Shown: piece after piece, positions 36,921 through 42,754 of the stretch
Numbering within the stretch: the stretch's first letter is position 1
How the letters are laid out: the number at the start of each line of letters is the position of its first letter
Assembly: GCA_016934555.1 (NCBI GenBank)
Contig: JAFGSS010000060.1
Coordinates: 1 to 42,754, forward strand
DNA: 42,754 nucleotides
Reading direction: 5' to 3'
Origin: Acidobacteriota bacterium
GTDB lineage: Bacteria; Acidobacteriota; UBA6911
The notes under the pieces: generated by a model
What the model was told of the DNA's origin: nothing
The model's database searches: none
Seen by the model: the letters and a program-made list of their open reading frames with translations, nothing else
Translations under genes and position numbers: made by a program

Positions 36921-38654
36921 ATGGAATCGAGCCACAACAGTGAGGACCCCGGGCGGGACGCCGGAGGGCCGGAAGGGGAAACCGGGTCCGGGCAGCCGGT
37001 AGATTTCGTACGGGCGACGGTCAGGGACGACGTCGGGGCGGGCAAAAACGGGGGGAGGGTGTGCACGCGATTTCCCCCGGAACCGAACGGGTACCTGCAC
37101 ATCGGGCACGCCAAGGCCATCTGCCTGAACTTCGGCATCGCGGCCGAGTTCGGCGGCGACTGTAACCTCCGGTTCGACGATACCAACCCCGCGAAGGAGG
37201 ATGTGGAGTACGTGGAATCGATCCAGGAGGACGTCCGCTGGCTCGGGTTCGACTGGGGCGACCGCCTCTACTACGCCTCGGACTACTTCGAGCGGCTTTA
37301 CGAGTGCGCCCTGGAGCTGATCCGGAGGGGGAAGGCCTACGTCGACAGCCTGACGGCGGAGGAGATCCGCTCCTACCGAGGGACCCTGACGGAGCCCGGT
37401 AAGGAGAGCCCGTACCGCGACCGGTCGGTGGAGGAGAACCTGGACCTGTTCGGCAGGATGCGCGCGGGGGAGTTCGAGGACGGGAGCCACGTGCTGCGGG
37501 CCAAAATCGACATGGCATCGCCGAACCTGAATATGCGCGACCCCACGATCTACCGGATCCGCCGGGTGGGCCACCACCGGACGGGCGACGCGTGGTGCCT
37601 CTACCCGATGTACGATTTCGCCCACTCCCTGTCCGATTCCTTCGAAGGGATCACCCACTCGATCTGCACGCTCGAGTTCGAGGACCACCGGCCCCTGTAC
37701 GACTGGTTCCAGGAGACCCTCGGGCTCCCCTCCCGCTCCCGGCAGATCGAGTTCGCGCGCCTCAACCTCAACTACACCGTCATGAGCAAGCGCAAGCTCC
37801 TCCAGCTGGTGAAGGAGGGCCTGGTTTGCGGCTGGGACGACCCGCGGATGCCCACCCTGTGCGGGCTGCGCCGGCGCGGGTACACGCCGGAATCGATCCG
37901 GAATTTCTGCGAGCGGATCGGGGTGGGCAAGCGCGACGGGGTGGTGGACGTGGCGCTGCTCGAACACTCCCTGCGGGAGGACCTGAACGCCCGTGCCCCC
38001 CGGGTCATGGCGGTGCTGCGCCCGCTGCGCCTCGTCATCGACAACTACCCGGAGGGCAGGGTGGAGAGGATGCAGGCGGTCAACAACCCGGAGGACGCCT
38101 CATCGGGCACTCGGGAGGTGGCGTTTTCGCGCGAACTCCTGATCGAGCGGGAGGACTTCATGGAGGATCCTCCCAAGAAGTTTTTCCGCCTGGCCCCGGG
38201 CCGGACGGTGCGGTTGCGCTACGCCTGCCTCGTCACCTGCACCGGGGTGGTCAAGGACGAGCGGGGAGAGATCGTGGAGGTCCACTGTCAATACTACCCC
38301 AGGGGGGAGGCCGAGGATCTGCCCCGGGCCAAGGCGACGCTGCACTGGGTCTCTGCCGCCCACTCCCTCCCCGCGGAGGTCCGGCTCTACGACCGGCTCT
38401 TTTCGACCGAAAACCCGGCCGACGAGAAGGAAGGGAAGGACTTCAAGGCGTGGCTGAACCCCGGTTCGCTCGAGATCCTCGACGGCTGCCGGCTCGAGGC
38501 CTCCCTCGGGGCGGCCCGGCCCGGGGACGGGTTCCAGTTCGAGCGGCTCGGCTACTTCTGCATGGACCCCGACTCCAGGCCGGGGAAGCCGGTGTTCAAC
38601 CGCACCGTGACGCTGCGGGACGCCTGGGCCAAGATTGTCCGGAAGGGGGCCTAG
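36921..38654 (+). CDS. glnS: Glutaminyl-tRNA synthetase
   Basis: GlnRS charges tRNA-Gln directly, so this organism need not rely only on transamidation for Gln-tRNA. The 577-residue protein has an extra acidic/Gly-rich N-terminus of about 40 residues, then '[20 protein letters not shown]' with HIGH at 60-63, '[12 protein letters not shown]' and the KMSKS-equivalent '[11 protein letters not shown]'. '[35 protein letters not shown]' and the C-terminal anticodon-binding beta barrels ('[22 protein letters not shown]') are GlnRS-specific. GGAGA precedes the ATG. A tRNA-Gln gene follows 63 bases downstream. Confidence 0.97.
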   Translation: MESSHNSEDPGRDAGGPEGETGSGQPVDFVRATVRDDVGAGKNGGRVCTRFPPEPNGYLHIGHAKAICLNFGIAAEFGGDCNLRFDDTNPAKEDVEYVESIQEDVRWLGFDWGDRLYYASDYFERLYECALELIRRGKAYVDSLTAEEIRSYRGTLTEPGKESPYRDRSVEENLDLFGRMRAGEFEDGSHVLRAKIDMASPNLNMRDPTIYRIRRVGHHRTGDAWCLYPMYDFAHSLSDSFEGITHSICTLEFEDHRPLYDWFQETLGLPSRSRQIEFARLNLNYTVMSKRKLLQLVKEGLVCGWDDPRMPTLCGLRRRGYTPESIRNFCERIGVGKRDGVVDVALLEHSLREDLNARAPRVMAVLRPLRLVIDNYPEGRVERMQAVNNPEDASSGTREVAFSRELLIEREDFMEDPPKKFFRLAPGRTVRLRYACLVTCTGVVKDERGEIVEVHCQYYPRGEAEDLPRAKATLHWVSAAHSLPAEVRLYDRLFSTENPADEKEGKDFKAWLNPGSLEILDGCRLEASLGAARPGDGFQFERLGYFCMDPDSRPGKPVFNRTVTLRDAWAKIVRKGA

Positions 38655-38677
38655 CCCGGTCCGCCCGCGCTTTGCGC

Positions 38678-38706
38678 TTGAATCCGGGGGGCACTTTTCC
38701 TACAAT
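38678..38706 (+). promoter_or_regulatory. Promoter of tRNA-Gln
   Basis: TTGAAT and TACAAT (5/6) are separated by exactly 17 bases, ending 11 bases before the mature tRNA 5' end. It allows independent expression of the tRNA. Confidence 0.65.
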
Positions 38707-38717
38707 GTCGATAGAGC

Positions 38718-38791
38718 TGGGAGATCGTCTAATGGTAAGACGGGTGGCTCTGGACCATCTGATCGGGGTTCGAATCCCTGTCTCCCAGCCA
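38718..38791 (+). tRNA. tRNA-Gln (anticodon CUG), CCA encoded
   Basis: The acceptor arms TGGGAGA and TCTCCCA pair perfectly; D-arm 'TCGTCTAATGGTAAGACG', anticodon loop CTCTGGA with CTG at 34-36, and T-arm 'GGGGTTCGAATCCC' are all present. The discriminator is G and the CCA is encoded. The gene lies directly downstream of glnS, the enzyme that charges it, and directly upstream of a toxin-antitoxin pair. Confidence 0.95.
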
Positions 38792-38834
38792 AAATCACCC
38801 TCCTCCTTTCTGGTTGCACCACATACGCAGGCGA

Positions 38835-38863
38835 TTGACAGGTTGTGCTACATGTAGCACAAT
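38835..38863 (+). promoter_or_regulatory. Toxin-antitoxin promoter with perfect 20-bp palindromic operator
   Basis: TTGACA (38835-38840) and CACAAT (38858-38863) are separated by 17 bases. The palindrome TTGTGCTACATGTAGCACAA (38843-38862) fills the spacer and most of the -10, an ideal site for antitoxin-mediated autorepression. The -10 ends 6 bases before the antitoxin ATG, so the transcript should be leaderless; no Shine-Dalgarno is present. Confidence 0.75.
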
Positions 38864-38869
38864 CCCATC

Positions 38870-39106
38870 ATGAAAAGGGCCGGGATCAGGGAAGCGCGTC
38901 AGAGCCTCTCGGAGCTTATCGAGATGGTGCGCAAGGGAAGGGAAGTGTTGATCACCGATCGAGGCAAGCCGGTGGCCCGGCTGGTGCCTGCGGAGACGTC
39001 GAGTGCCCGGGCGTTCCCGGGCCGGGCGGCGTTCCGGCGATCGATGCCCGCCTTGAGCCCGCCTTTATCTTCAACCGTTTGTGAGGATCGTGAAGACCGT
39101 CTCTGA
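38870..39106 (+). CDS. Type II antitoxin, Phd/YefM family (VapB role)
   Basis: A 78-residue protein with the Phd/YefM fold in the first 40 residues: 'AGIREARQSLSELIEMVRKGREVLITDRGKPVARLVP'. This part dimerises and binds the operator; the rest ('SARAFPGRAAFRRSMPALSPP') would wrap and neutralise the toxin. The gene begins just after the 20-bp palindrome and overlaps the PIN toxin gene by 26 bases, the usual coupled arrangement. Confidence 0.88.
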   Translation: MKRAGIREARQSLSELIEMVRKGREVLITDRGKPVARLVPAETSSARAFPGRAAFRRSMPALSPPLSSTVCEDREDRL

Positions 39107-39566
39107 TTCCGTCAATCCTTCAGAAGGGGATTGGGCCGGCCCGTTATATCTGGATGCCAGCGCACTGGCAAAACTCTACCTGCCCGAACCGGGCAGTGAT
39201 CTTTTGGATGCGGCCGTTCGGGGACGGCGCGATCTCATGGTCTCGGACCTGGCCATTACCGAAATGGTCTCCGCCATCTCCCGCCGACGCCGCGAGGGAA
39301 CCCTTGCCGCTGTGTCCTGTGCGCGCCTTCACCGGAAGATTTCGGCCGATATCGGGGACGGGCTCTATATAAAAAGCGACCTGATGCCGGAAGTCCATCG
39401 GGAAGCCGAGAGGTTTCTGCTGGCCGTTGATGATGTACCCTTGCGCGCCGCCGATGCTCTCCACCTCGCCCTTGCGAGCCTGTCCGGCGCATCGGCGATC
39501 GTCACGTACGATCTGCGTCTGGCGCAGGCGGCGGTCAGGATAGGATCGAACTCTCTGCCTCAGTGA
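39081..39566 (+). CDS. PIN-domain ribonuclease toxin (VapC-like)
   Basis: A 161-residue PIN-domain protein. The acidic metal-binding residues are visible: 'LYLDASALAKLYL' (Asp25), 'AITEMVSAI' (Glu), 'RAADALHLALA' (Asp) and 'VTYDLRLAQAA' (Asp). VapC toxins cut tRNA or rRNA and are held inactive by the antitoxin. The GTG start at 39081 has no ribosome site, so translation probably depends on the overlapping antitoxin frame. All key residues seem intact. Confidence 0.88.
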   Translation: MRIVKTVSDSVNPSEGDWAGPLYLDASALAKLYLPEPGSDLLDAAVRGRRDLMVSDLAITEMVSAISRRRREGTLAAVSCARLHRKISADIGDGLYIKSDLMPEVHREAERFLLAVDDVPLRAADALHLALASLSGASAIVTYDLRLAQAAVRIGSNSLPQ

Positions 39567-39611
39567 TGTGTTCGAAGCATTTTCAGCAATGATGATCGGG
39601 AGGATTCGAGG

Positions 39612-40721
39612 ATGAAACTCAGGATGTCGTGGATGATCGCTCTTACGCTGCTGGTTCTTGGAAGTCTGTCCAATGCCCTGGCCGACTGTTCGCGCGGGCA
39701 GCTCGAAGCCACGGTGGATAAGTATTTTGAATCGCTTGCGGCGCATTCGGCATCGATGCTGCCGCTCGCGGAGGGTGCCCGGTTTACCGAGAACGGTGTG
39801 ACCAAAAATGTCGGGGAAGGATTCTGGCGGACGGCGGGCAAGGTCCTCCTCAAGCGGACCCTGATCGATACCGCGAAATGCTCCGCGGCCGTCATCGCCG
39901 TCGTCGAAGAGCCGTTCGACTCCAAGACGGTAGGCCAGGCGGGCACGGGAGGTTTCGGCGGCGGCATGGGCGCCCCGGGCGGCGCGCCTGCCGGTGCGGC
40001 CGGCGGCACGATGGCCAAGCCCAAGGGGATGCCTGCCGGTGCGGCCGGCGGCACGATGGCCAAGCCCAAGGGGATGCCCGCCGGCGGGGCCGGCGGCGCG
40101 ATGGGCGCCCCGGGTGGCGCGATGGCCAAGCCCAAGGTGATGCCGGCCGAAGGGACGGTTCGGCCGATCCTGTTCGCCGCCCGGCTCAAGGTCGAGAAGG
40201 ACAAGGTCACCGAGGTGGAGACCATCGTGGCGCGGGAGAACGAATTCATGTTCAACCCTGAAGCCGTCCTCGCCACGAAGGACCAGGATTGGGACACCAT
40301 TCTTCCCCCCGGGAAACGCGCGCCGCGCAAAGTGCTGGCGGACGCGGCCAACAATTATTTCGCCCTGTTCGCGGAGGGCTCGACGGTCAGCGTCCCCTTC
40401 GCCGAGGTGTGCGACCGCTGGGAGAACGGTTTTCTCACGACGGGGCAGGACCATGACTGTTCGCCGGTGACTTTCAGGAAGCGGATCGGCGTCAGCATGG
40501 ACCATGGCCCGCGGCGCGTCCTGGTGGACACCGAAAAAGGGATTTCGATCGGCTTCATGATGTTCGGCGGCGGAGCGTCCGCGAACAAGGACAACCCCAC
40601 GGGCAGCGGCCTGGTGGATTGCCACATGTTCAGGATGAGGGACGGCAAGGTGGACCTGATCCACTCCATCGTCGGCCCCCGGGCGCAGACGATGGGCTGG
40701 CCGCTCGAGCCGATCGAATAG
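39612..40721 (+). CDS. Secreted protein with SnoaL/DUF8021-like halves split by a Gly/Ala/Met/Lys-rich repeat
   Basis: A 369-residue protein with a signal peptide ('MSWMIALTLLVLGSLSNALA'). The segment 'EATVDKYFESLAAHSASMLPLAEGARFTENGVTKNVGEGFW' resembles NTF2/SnoaL-like domains of the fungal/bacterial DUF8021 type. Then comes about 70 residues of low complexity with the unit 'AGAAGGTMAKPKGMP', and a second domain with 'ADAANNYFALFAEGSTVSVPFAEVCDRWENG' and 'GSGLVDCHMFRMRDGKVDLIHSIVGP'. Both halves look like variants of one fold, possibly an internal duplication. Shine-Dalgarno GGGAGGA is near the ATG. Function unknown. Confidence 0.72.
   Translation: MKLRMSWMIALTLLVLGSLSNALADCSRGQLEATVDKYFESLAAHSASMLPLAEGARFTENGVTKNVGEGFWRTAGKVLLKRTLIDTAKCSAAVIAVVEEPFDSKTVGQAGTGGFGGGMGAPGGAPAGAAGGTMAKPKGMPAGAAGGTMAKPKGMPAGGAGGAMGAPGGAMAKPKVMPAEGTVRPILFAARLKVEKDKVTEVETIVARENEFMFNPEAVLATKDQDWDTILPPGKRAPRKVLADAANNYFALFAEGSTVSVPFAEVCDRWENGFLTTGQDHDCSPVTFRKRIGVSMDHGPRRVLVDTEKGISIGFMMFGGGASANKDNPTGSGLVDCHMFRMRDGKVDLIHSIVGPRAQTMGWPLEPIE
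39986..40120 (+). repeat. 45-bp tandem repeat within the secreted-protein gene
   Basis: Units begin at 39986, 40031 and 40076 with exact 45-base spacing ('gcctgccggtgcggccggcg' onward). The first two are essentially identical over their full length; the third is diverged. Each encodes 15 residues (AGAAGGTMAKPKGMP), keeping frame. Recent duplication or slippage is likely. Confidence 0.8.
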
Positions 40722-40760
40722 GCCCCCGCCGCGGCCGCCTCCATACCCCGGCAGCGAAAC

Positions 40761-40798
40761 CCTTCCGCGGCACCCGGTCCGATTCGGGCCGCGGAAGG
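40761..40798. repeat. Large GC-rich hairpin after the secreted-protein gene
   Basis: CCTTCCGCGG and CCGCGGAAGG are a perfect 10-bp inverted repeat, with CCCG/CGGG pairing inside. No T-run follows; it probably protects or helps end the upstream mRNA together with the next hairpin. Confidence 0.5.
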
Positions 40799-40807
40799 CC
40801 CTTCCCT

Positions 40808-40850
40808 CCCCCGGCCTTCATTCCCTTGATCGCCGGGGGATTTTCTGTTT
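40808..40850 (+). terminator. Probable intrinsic terminator before the Fe-S protein gene
   Basis: CCCCCGG and CCGGGGG form a 7-bp stem around an 18-base loop, followed by ATTTTCTGTTT. It separates the secreted-protein gene from the iron-sulfur gene. Confidence 0.5.
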
Positions 40851-40899
40851 GGATGTTCGGCGGGGATTCGTATGCTTATCTGAAGCACGGGAGGGAATG

Positions 40900-41454
40900 A
40901 TGGAATCAGTCACCCTTAATATCGACGGGAAGCCGATCGAGGCGGCCAGCGGCACGACTCTGCTCGTGGCGGCCAGGGCCAACGGCATCGAGATCCCGAC
41001 CCACTGCAACGACGAGAACCTGCGTCCCTACGGGGGGTGCAGGCTGTGCATGGTGGAGATCGTCAGGGGCGATAGAAAGAGGCTGGTCGCGGCCTGCCTG
41101 TACGAAGTCGAACAGGGGCTGGTGGTCCAGACCAGAAACAGCCGGATCGACAGGATCCGGAAGATGATCATCGAGCTGACCTGGCCCAACATGCGCGAAT
41201 ATGCGGAGGAGTACGGTGCCGAGGGGGACAGGTTCGGCAATGAGAACACCGACTGCGCCCTGTGCGGAAAATGCGTCAGGTTCTGCATGGAATCCCAATT
41301 GGGCGACATCGTCTATTTCAAGGGACGGGGCATCCACCGGGACATCGACCTCACGCCGGGAAGGGATTTCGACTACGACGTCTACATGAAGTGCATGTCG
41401 TTCTGCCCGGGGGGGAGGCTGATGAACAAGATCGTGAAATTGTGGGAGGAATGA
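40900..41454 (+). CDS. NuoG/HoxU-like [2Fe-2S] and [4Fe-4S] ferredoxin-domain protein
   Basis: A 184-residue protein like the N-terminal part of NuoG or the HoxU diaphorase subunit. The plant-type [2Fe-2S] domain is 'VTLNIDGKPIEAASGTTLLVAARANGIEIPTHC', then 'GGCRLCMVEI' and 'VAACLYEV' supply the cysteines. A second region has 'CALCGKCVRFC' (CxxCxxCxxxC), but the expected second cluster motif is reduced to 'CMSFCPGG', so one [4Fe-4S] site may be lost. It would carry electrons for a hydrogenase, formate dehydrogenase or similar enzyme, none of which is in view. ATG 40900 was chosen for its 5-base distance from GGGAGG; 40897 is equally possible. Confidence 0.82.
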   Translation: MESVTLNIDGKPIEAASGTTLLVAARANGIEIPTHCNDENLRPYGGCRLCMVEIVRGDRKRLVAACLYEVEQGLVVQTRNSRIDRIRKMIIELTWPNMREYAEEYGAEGDRFGNENTDCALCGKCVRFCMESQLGDIVYFKGRGIHRDIDLTPGRDFDYDVYMKCMSFCPGGRLMNKIVKLWEE

Positions 41455-41500
41455 GGCGTCACGGGCGCCCGTTTTTGTCACTCTTGTCAAGGAGCGGAAT

Positions 41501-41926
41501 ATGAGTCTGAAGGAATACGCCGATTTTGCGAACCAGAACAAGACCTGTTACCTGGCTACCGTCGAGGGGGACCAGCCCCGGGTGCGGTGCCTGGGCATGT
41601 GGTACGCGGACGAGACCGGGTTCTATTTCCAGGCGCAGTCGGTCAAGGCGATGTGCCGGCAGCTGGAGAAGAACCCGAAGATCGAGGTCTATTTCAACGC
41701 GCCCGACTTCAGCCGGGTGATGAGGGTCTCGGGCAGGGTCCGGTTCATCGATGACCCCGGGCTGAGGGCGAGATGCATCGAGGAGCGCCCCTTCGTGAAG
41801 AATTTCGGGATTACGGAGCCGGGCAACCCCCTGCTTGCCGTCTTCCATCTCTACACGGGAGAGGCCTACTTCTGGACGATGGGGGACAGCATGAAGGAAG
41901 CCCAAATCCCCCGGGTCCAATTCTAG
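41501..41926 (+). CDS. Pyridoxamine 5'-phosphate oxidase-like flavoprotein (PPOX family)
   Basis: A 141-residue split-barrel protein: 'KTCYLATVEGDQPRVRCLGMWYADETGFYFQAQSVKAMCRQLEKNPKIEVYFNAPDFSRVMRVSGRVRFIDD'. This is the general-stress/PPOX-class fold that binds FMN or F420. The substrate is unknown. It starts 46 bases after the Fe-S protein, with GGAGCGG near the ATG, and may be cotranscribed with it. Its TAG stop overlaps the opposite-strand stop of the TerB-like gene in a shared CTAG. Confidence 0.85.
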   Translation: MSLKEYADFANQNKTCYLATVEGDQPRVRCLGMWYADETGFYFQAQSVKAMCRQLEKNPKIEVYFNAPDFSRVMRVSGRVRFIDDPGLRARCIEERPFVKNFGITEPGNPLLAVFHLYTGEAYFWTMGDSMKEAQIPRVQF

Positions 41927-42309
41927 CTTTTCGGGAGCCTTCCGGCGGGAGCGGGATATCCCGCCCCGTCCCCGATTTCCCGGTCCGTCAGCCCGTTTTT
42001 CCTGGCGACCTCGCGGATCCAGGTCCATTCATCCGGATGGATCTCGCCGTCGATCCCGGCGATCATGACGGCGTCGCGGACGAAGAGGCGGGCGATGCTG
42101 CGGTCGGAGAACATCATCGGTTTGTTCTTGATATGGGGGTTTTTCAGGACGTCGTCGATCGCCCCCTCGCAGAAGCGCGGGTCGAAATCGAGCCGCTGCC
42201 CGAGCCGGATCATTAGGTCCCGCTCCCGGGCGCTGATGACCCGGTCCTTCCGGATCAGCACCAGCAACCCCCGGTAGTAGTTCCCCCGTTCCGCAAGCGG
42301 AATGTCCAT
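41923..42309 (-). CDS. TerB-like (tellurite resistance/DUF-type helical) protein
   Basis: A 128-residue, probably all-helical cytosolic protein: 'YYRGLLVLIRKDRVISARERDLMIRLGQRLDFDPRFCEGAIDDVLKN' and 'ARLFVRDAVMIAGIDGEIHPDEWTWIREVARKNGLTDREI'. The second part has the 'A..DGxIxxxE...' acidic pattern of TerB-like domains, suggesting metal binding. Other Ter genes are absent, so a role in tellurite resistance is not implied. AAAGGA precedes the ATG. It converges on the PPOX gene. Confidence 0.65.
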   Translation of the reverse strand: MDIPLAERGNYYRGLLVLIRKDRVISARERDLMIRLGQRLDFDPRFCEGAIDDVLKNPHIKNKPMMFSDRSIARLFVRDAVMIAGIDGEIHPDEWTWIREVARKNGLTDREIGDGAGYPAPAGRLPKS

Positions 42310-42667
42310 CGGTATCCTTTCCGGCGGTGGCCCCCCTCCGCCAGCTTCCTGAGAAGCGCCCGCTCCAGTCTACCACCGACCGGGGCCCCGGGCGGCAATT
42401 AGATTGACACCAGGCCCGTCTTCGGAGTCAGATGGTAGGGGGGAGTGCGTAATCGCTGGCGTTTGCTCCCCCCTTTGGCTAGAATGGGGCCGTTCGGCGC
42501 CTTTTTTGCGGATGGCGATCCAAACGAATAATTTCGGAGCCGGTGCAACATCGGGGGGCCAGTCACAGTATTCATTATTTAGCCCGGTCTGCCGCCCGCC
42601 CTTCTGGAAGTCGAACGGCAGAGACCGGGATCCCCTGACCAGGCAATAATTTCAAGGAGGAGTATCC
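42310..42667. other. Intergenic region between divergent TerB-like and Tat-exported genes
   Basis: About 358 bases without a convincing gene. TTGACA occurs at 42404 without a good partner -10, and TAGAAT at about 42480 (5/6 to TATAAT) without a clear -35. The track ORF at 42404-42649 has no family-like features. A strong AAGGAGGAG sits just before the final gene. Confidence 0.4.
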
Positions 42668-42754
42668 ATGGCTGACGAAGAAACCAAAAGGAGCGAAGGG
42701 GGAAGCCTCGACCGCAGGAATTTCCTCAAGAGCGCGGGGGTGGTCGTCACCGGC
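42668..42754 (+). CDS. Tat-exported protein, N-terminal fragment (runs off window)
   Basis: Only 29 codons are in view: 'MADEETKRSEGGSLDRRNFL' followed by 'KSAGVVVTG'. The twin-arginine motif 'DRRNFLKS' and the start of a hydrophobic stretch mark a Tat signal, which usually means a cofactor-bearing enzyme folded before export (often a molybdopterin, Fe-S or flavin protein). AAGGAGGAG lies 6-7 bases ahead of the ATG. Identity cannot be judged from this fragment. Confidence 0.85.
   Translation, partial: MADEETKRSEGGSLDRRNFLKSAGVVVTG

Noticed and set aside
42404-42649. 81-aa plus-strand ORF before the Tat gene
   Set aside because: TTG start, no Shine-Dalgarno, no recognisable fold; probably noncoding.

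Overview
The window is about 43 kb of G+C-rich (roughly two-thirds by eye) bacterial chromosome with dense, mostly housekeeping gene content. The gene set is that of a Gram-negative, DAP-peptidoglycan bacterium with an outer membrane: an Omp85-fused patatin, a PEP-CTERM protein, Rhs debris, secreted lipocalin-like proteins, and GlnRS plus its own tRNA-Gln. Together these are most reminiscent of Acidobacteriota. That placement is an inference from gene style, not a computed taxonomy.

Layout. (1) 1-3.1 kb: the start of a patatin/Omp85 gene running off the left edge (minus), then a Gly/Met/Pro-tailed secreted protein and an exported O-methyltransferase (plus). (2) 3.1-17.6 kb: a complete minus-strand division and cell wall (dcw) operon in the order mraZ-rsmH-ftsL-ftsI-murE-murF-murD-ftsW-murC-ftsQ-ftsA-ftsZ. 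It is driven from a promoter overlapped by three perfectly phased MraZ boxes. mraY, murG, murB and ddl are absent, and the flanking genes overlap or nearly touch where they would normally lie. (3) 17.7-23.0 kb: plus-strand ychF, rplU-rpmA-terminator, obgE, nadD-rsfS-rlmH and a comF-type gene. (4) 23.0-28.1 kb: a Spy-like protein with a zinc-finger anti-sigma factor lacking an adjacent sigma gene, yihY-queA, folE, and a GT-C type membrane glycosyltransferase. (5) 28.1-29.8 kb: a visibly AT-richer accessory island with an Rhs C-terminal remnant, a PEP-CTERM protein, an unlisted 57-aa membrane ORF overlapping its start, a possible structured leader and a truncated gene fragment. (6) 29.8-36.6 kb: a secreted protein, an F1-only ATP synthase operon (atpHAGDC) and a TPR lipoprotein-like or periplasmic protein sharing a hairpin terminator region with atpC. 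(7) 36.9-39.6 kb: glnS, tRNA-Gln(CUG) with its own promoter, and a Phd/VapC-type toxin-antitoxin pair with a perfect 20-bp palindromic operator. (8) 39.6-42.75 kb: a secreted protein with a 45-bp tandem repeat, a NuoG/HoxU-like iron-sulfur protein, a PPOX-family flavoprotein, a TerB-like protein and the start of a Tat-exported protein at the right edge.

No plainly new multi-gene system (defence island, biosynthetic cluster, CRISPR) is visible. The points most worth a second look are the pared-down dcw operon, the MraZ operator, the exported methyltransferase with an altered metal site, the leader plus small ORF of the PEP-CTERM island, the toxin-antitoxin operator with an apparently leaderless transcript, and the low-complexity inserts in secreted proteins. 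All family assignments rest on reading motifs in the translations; no database search was run.
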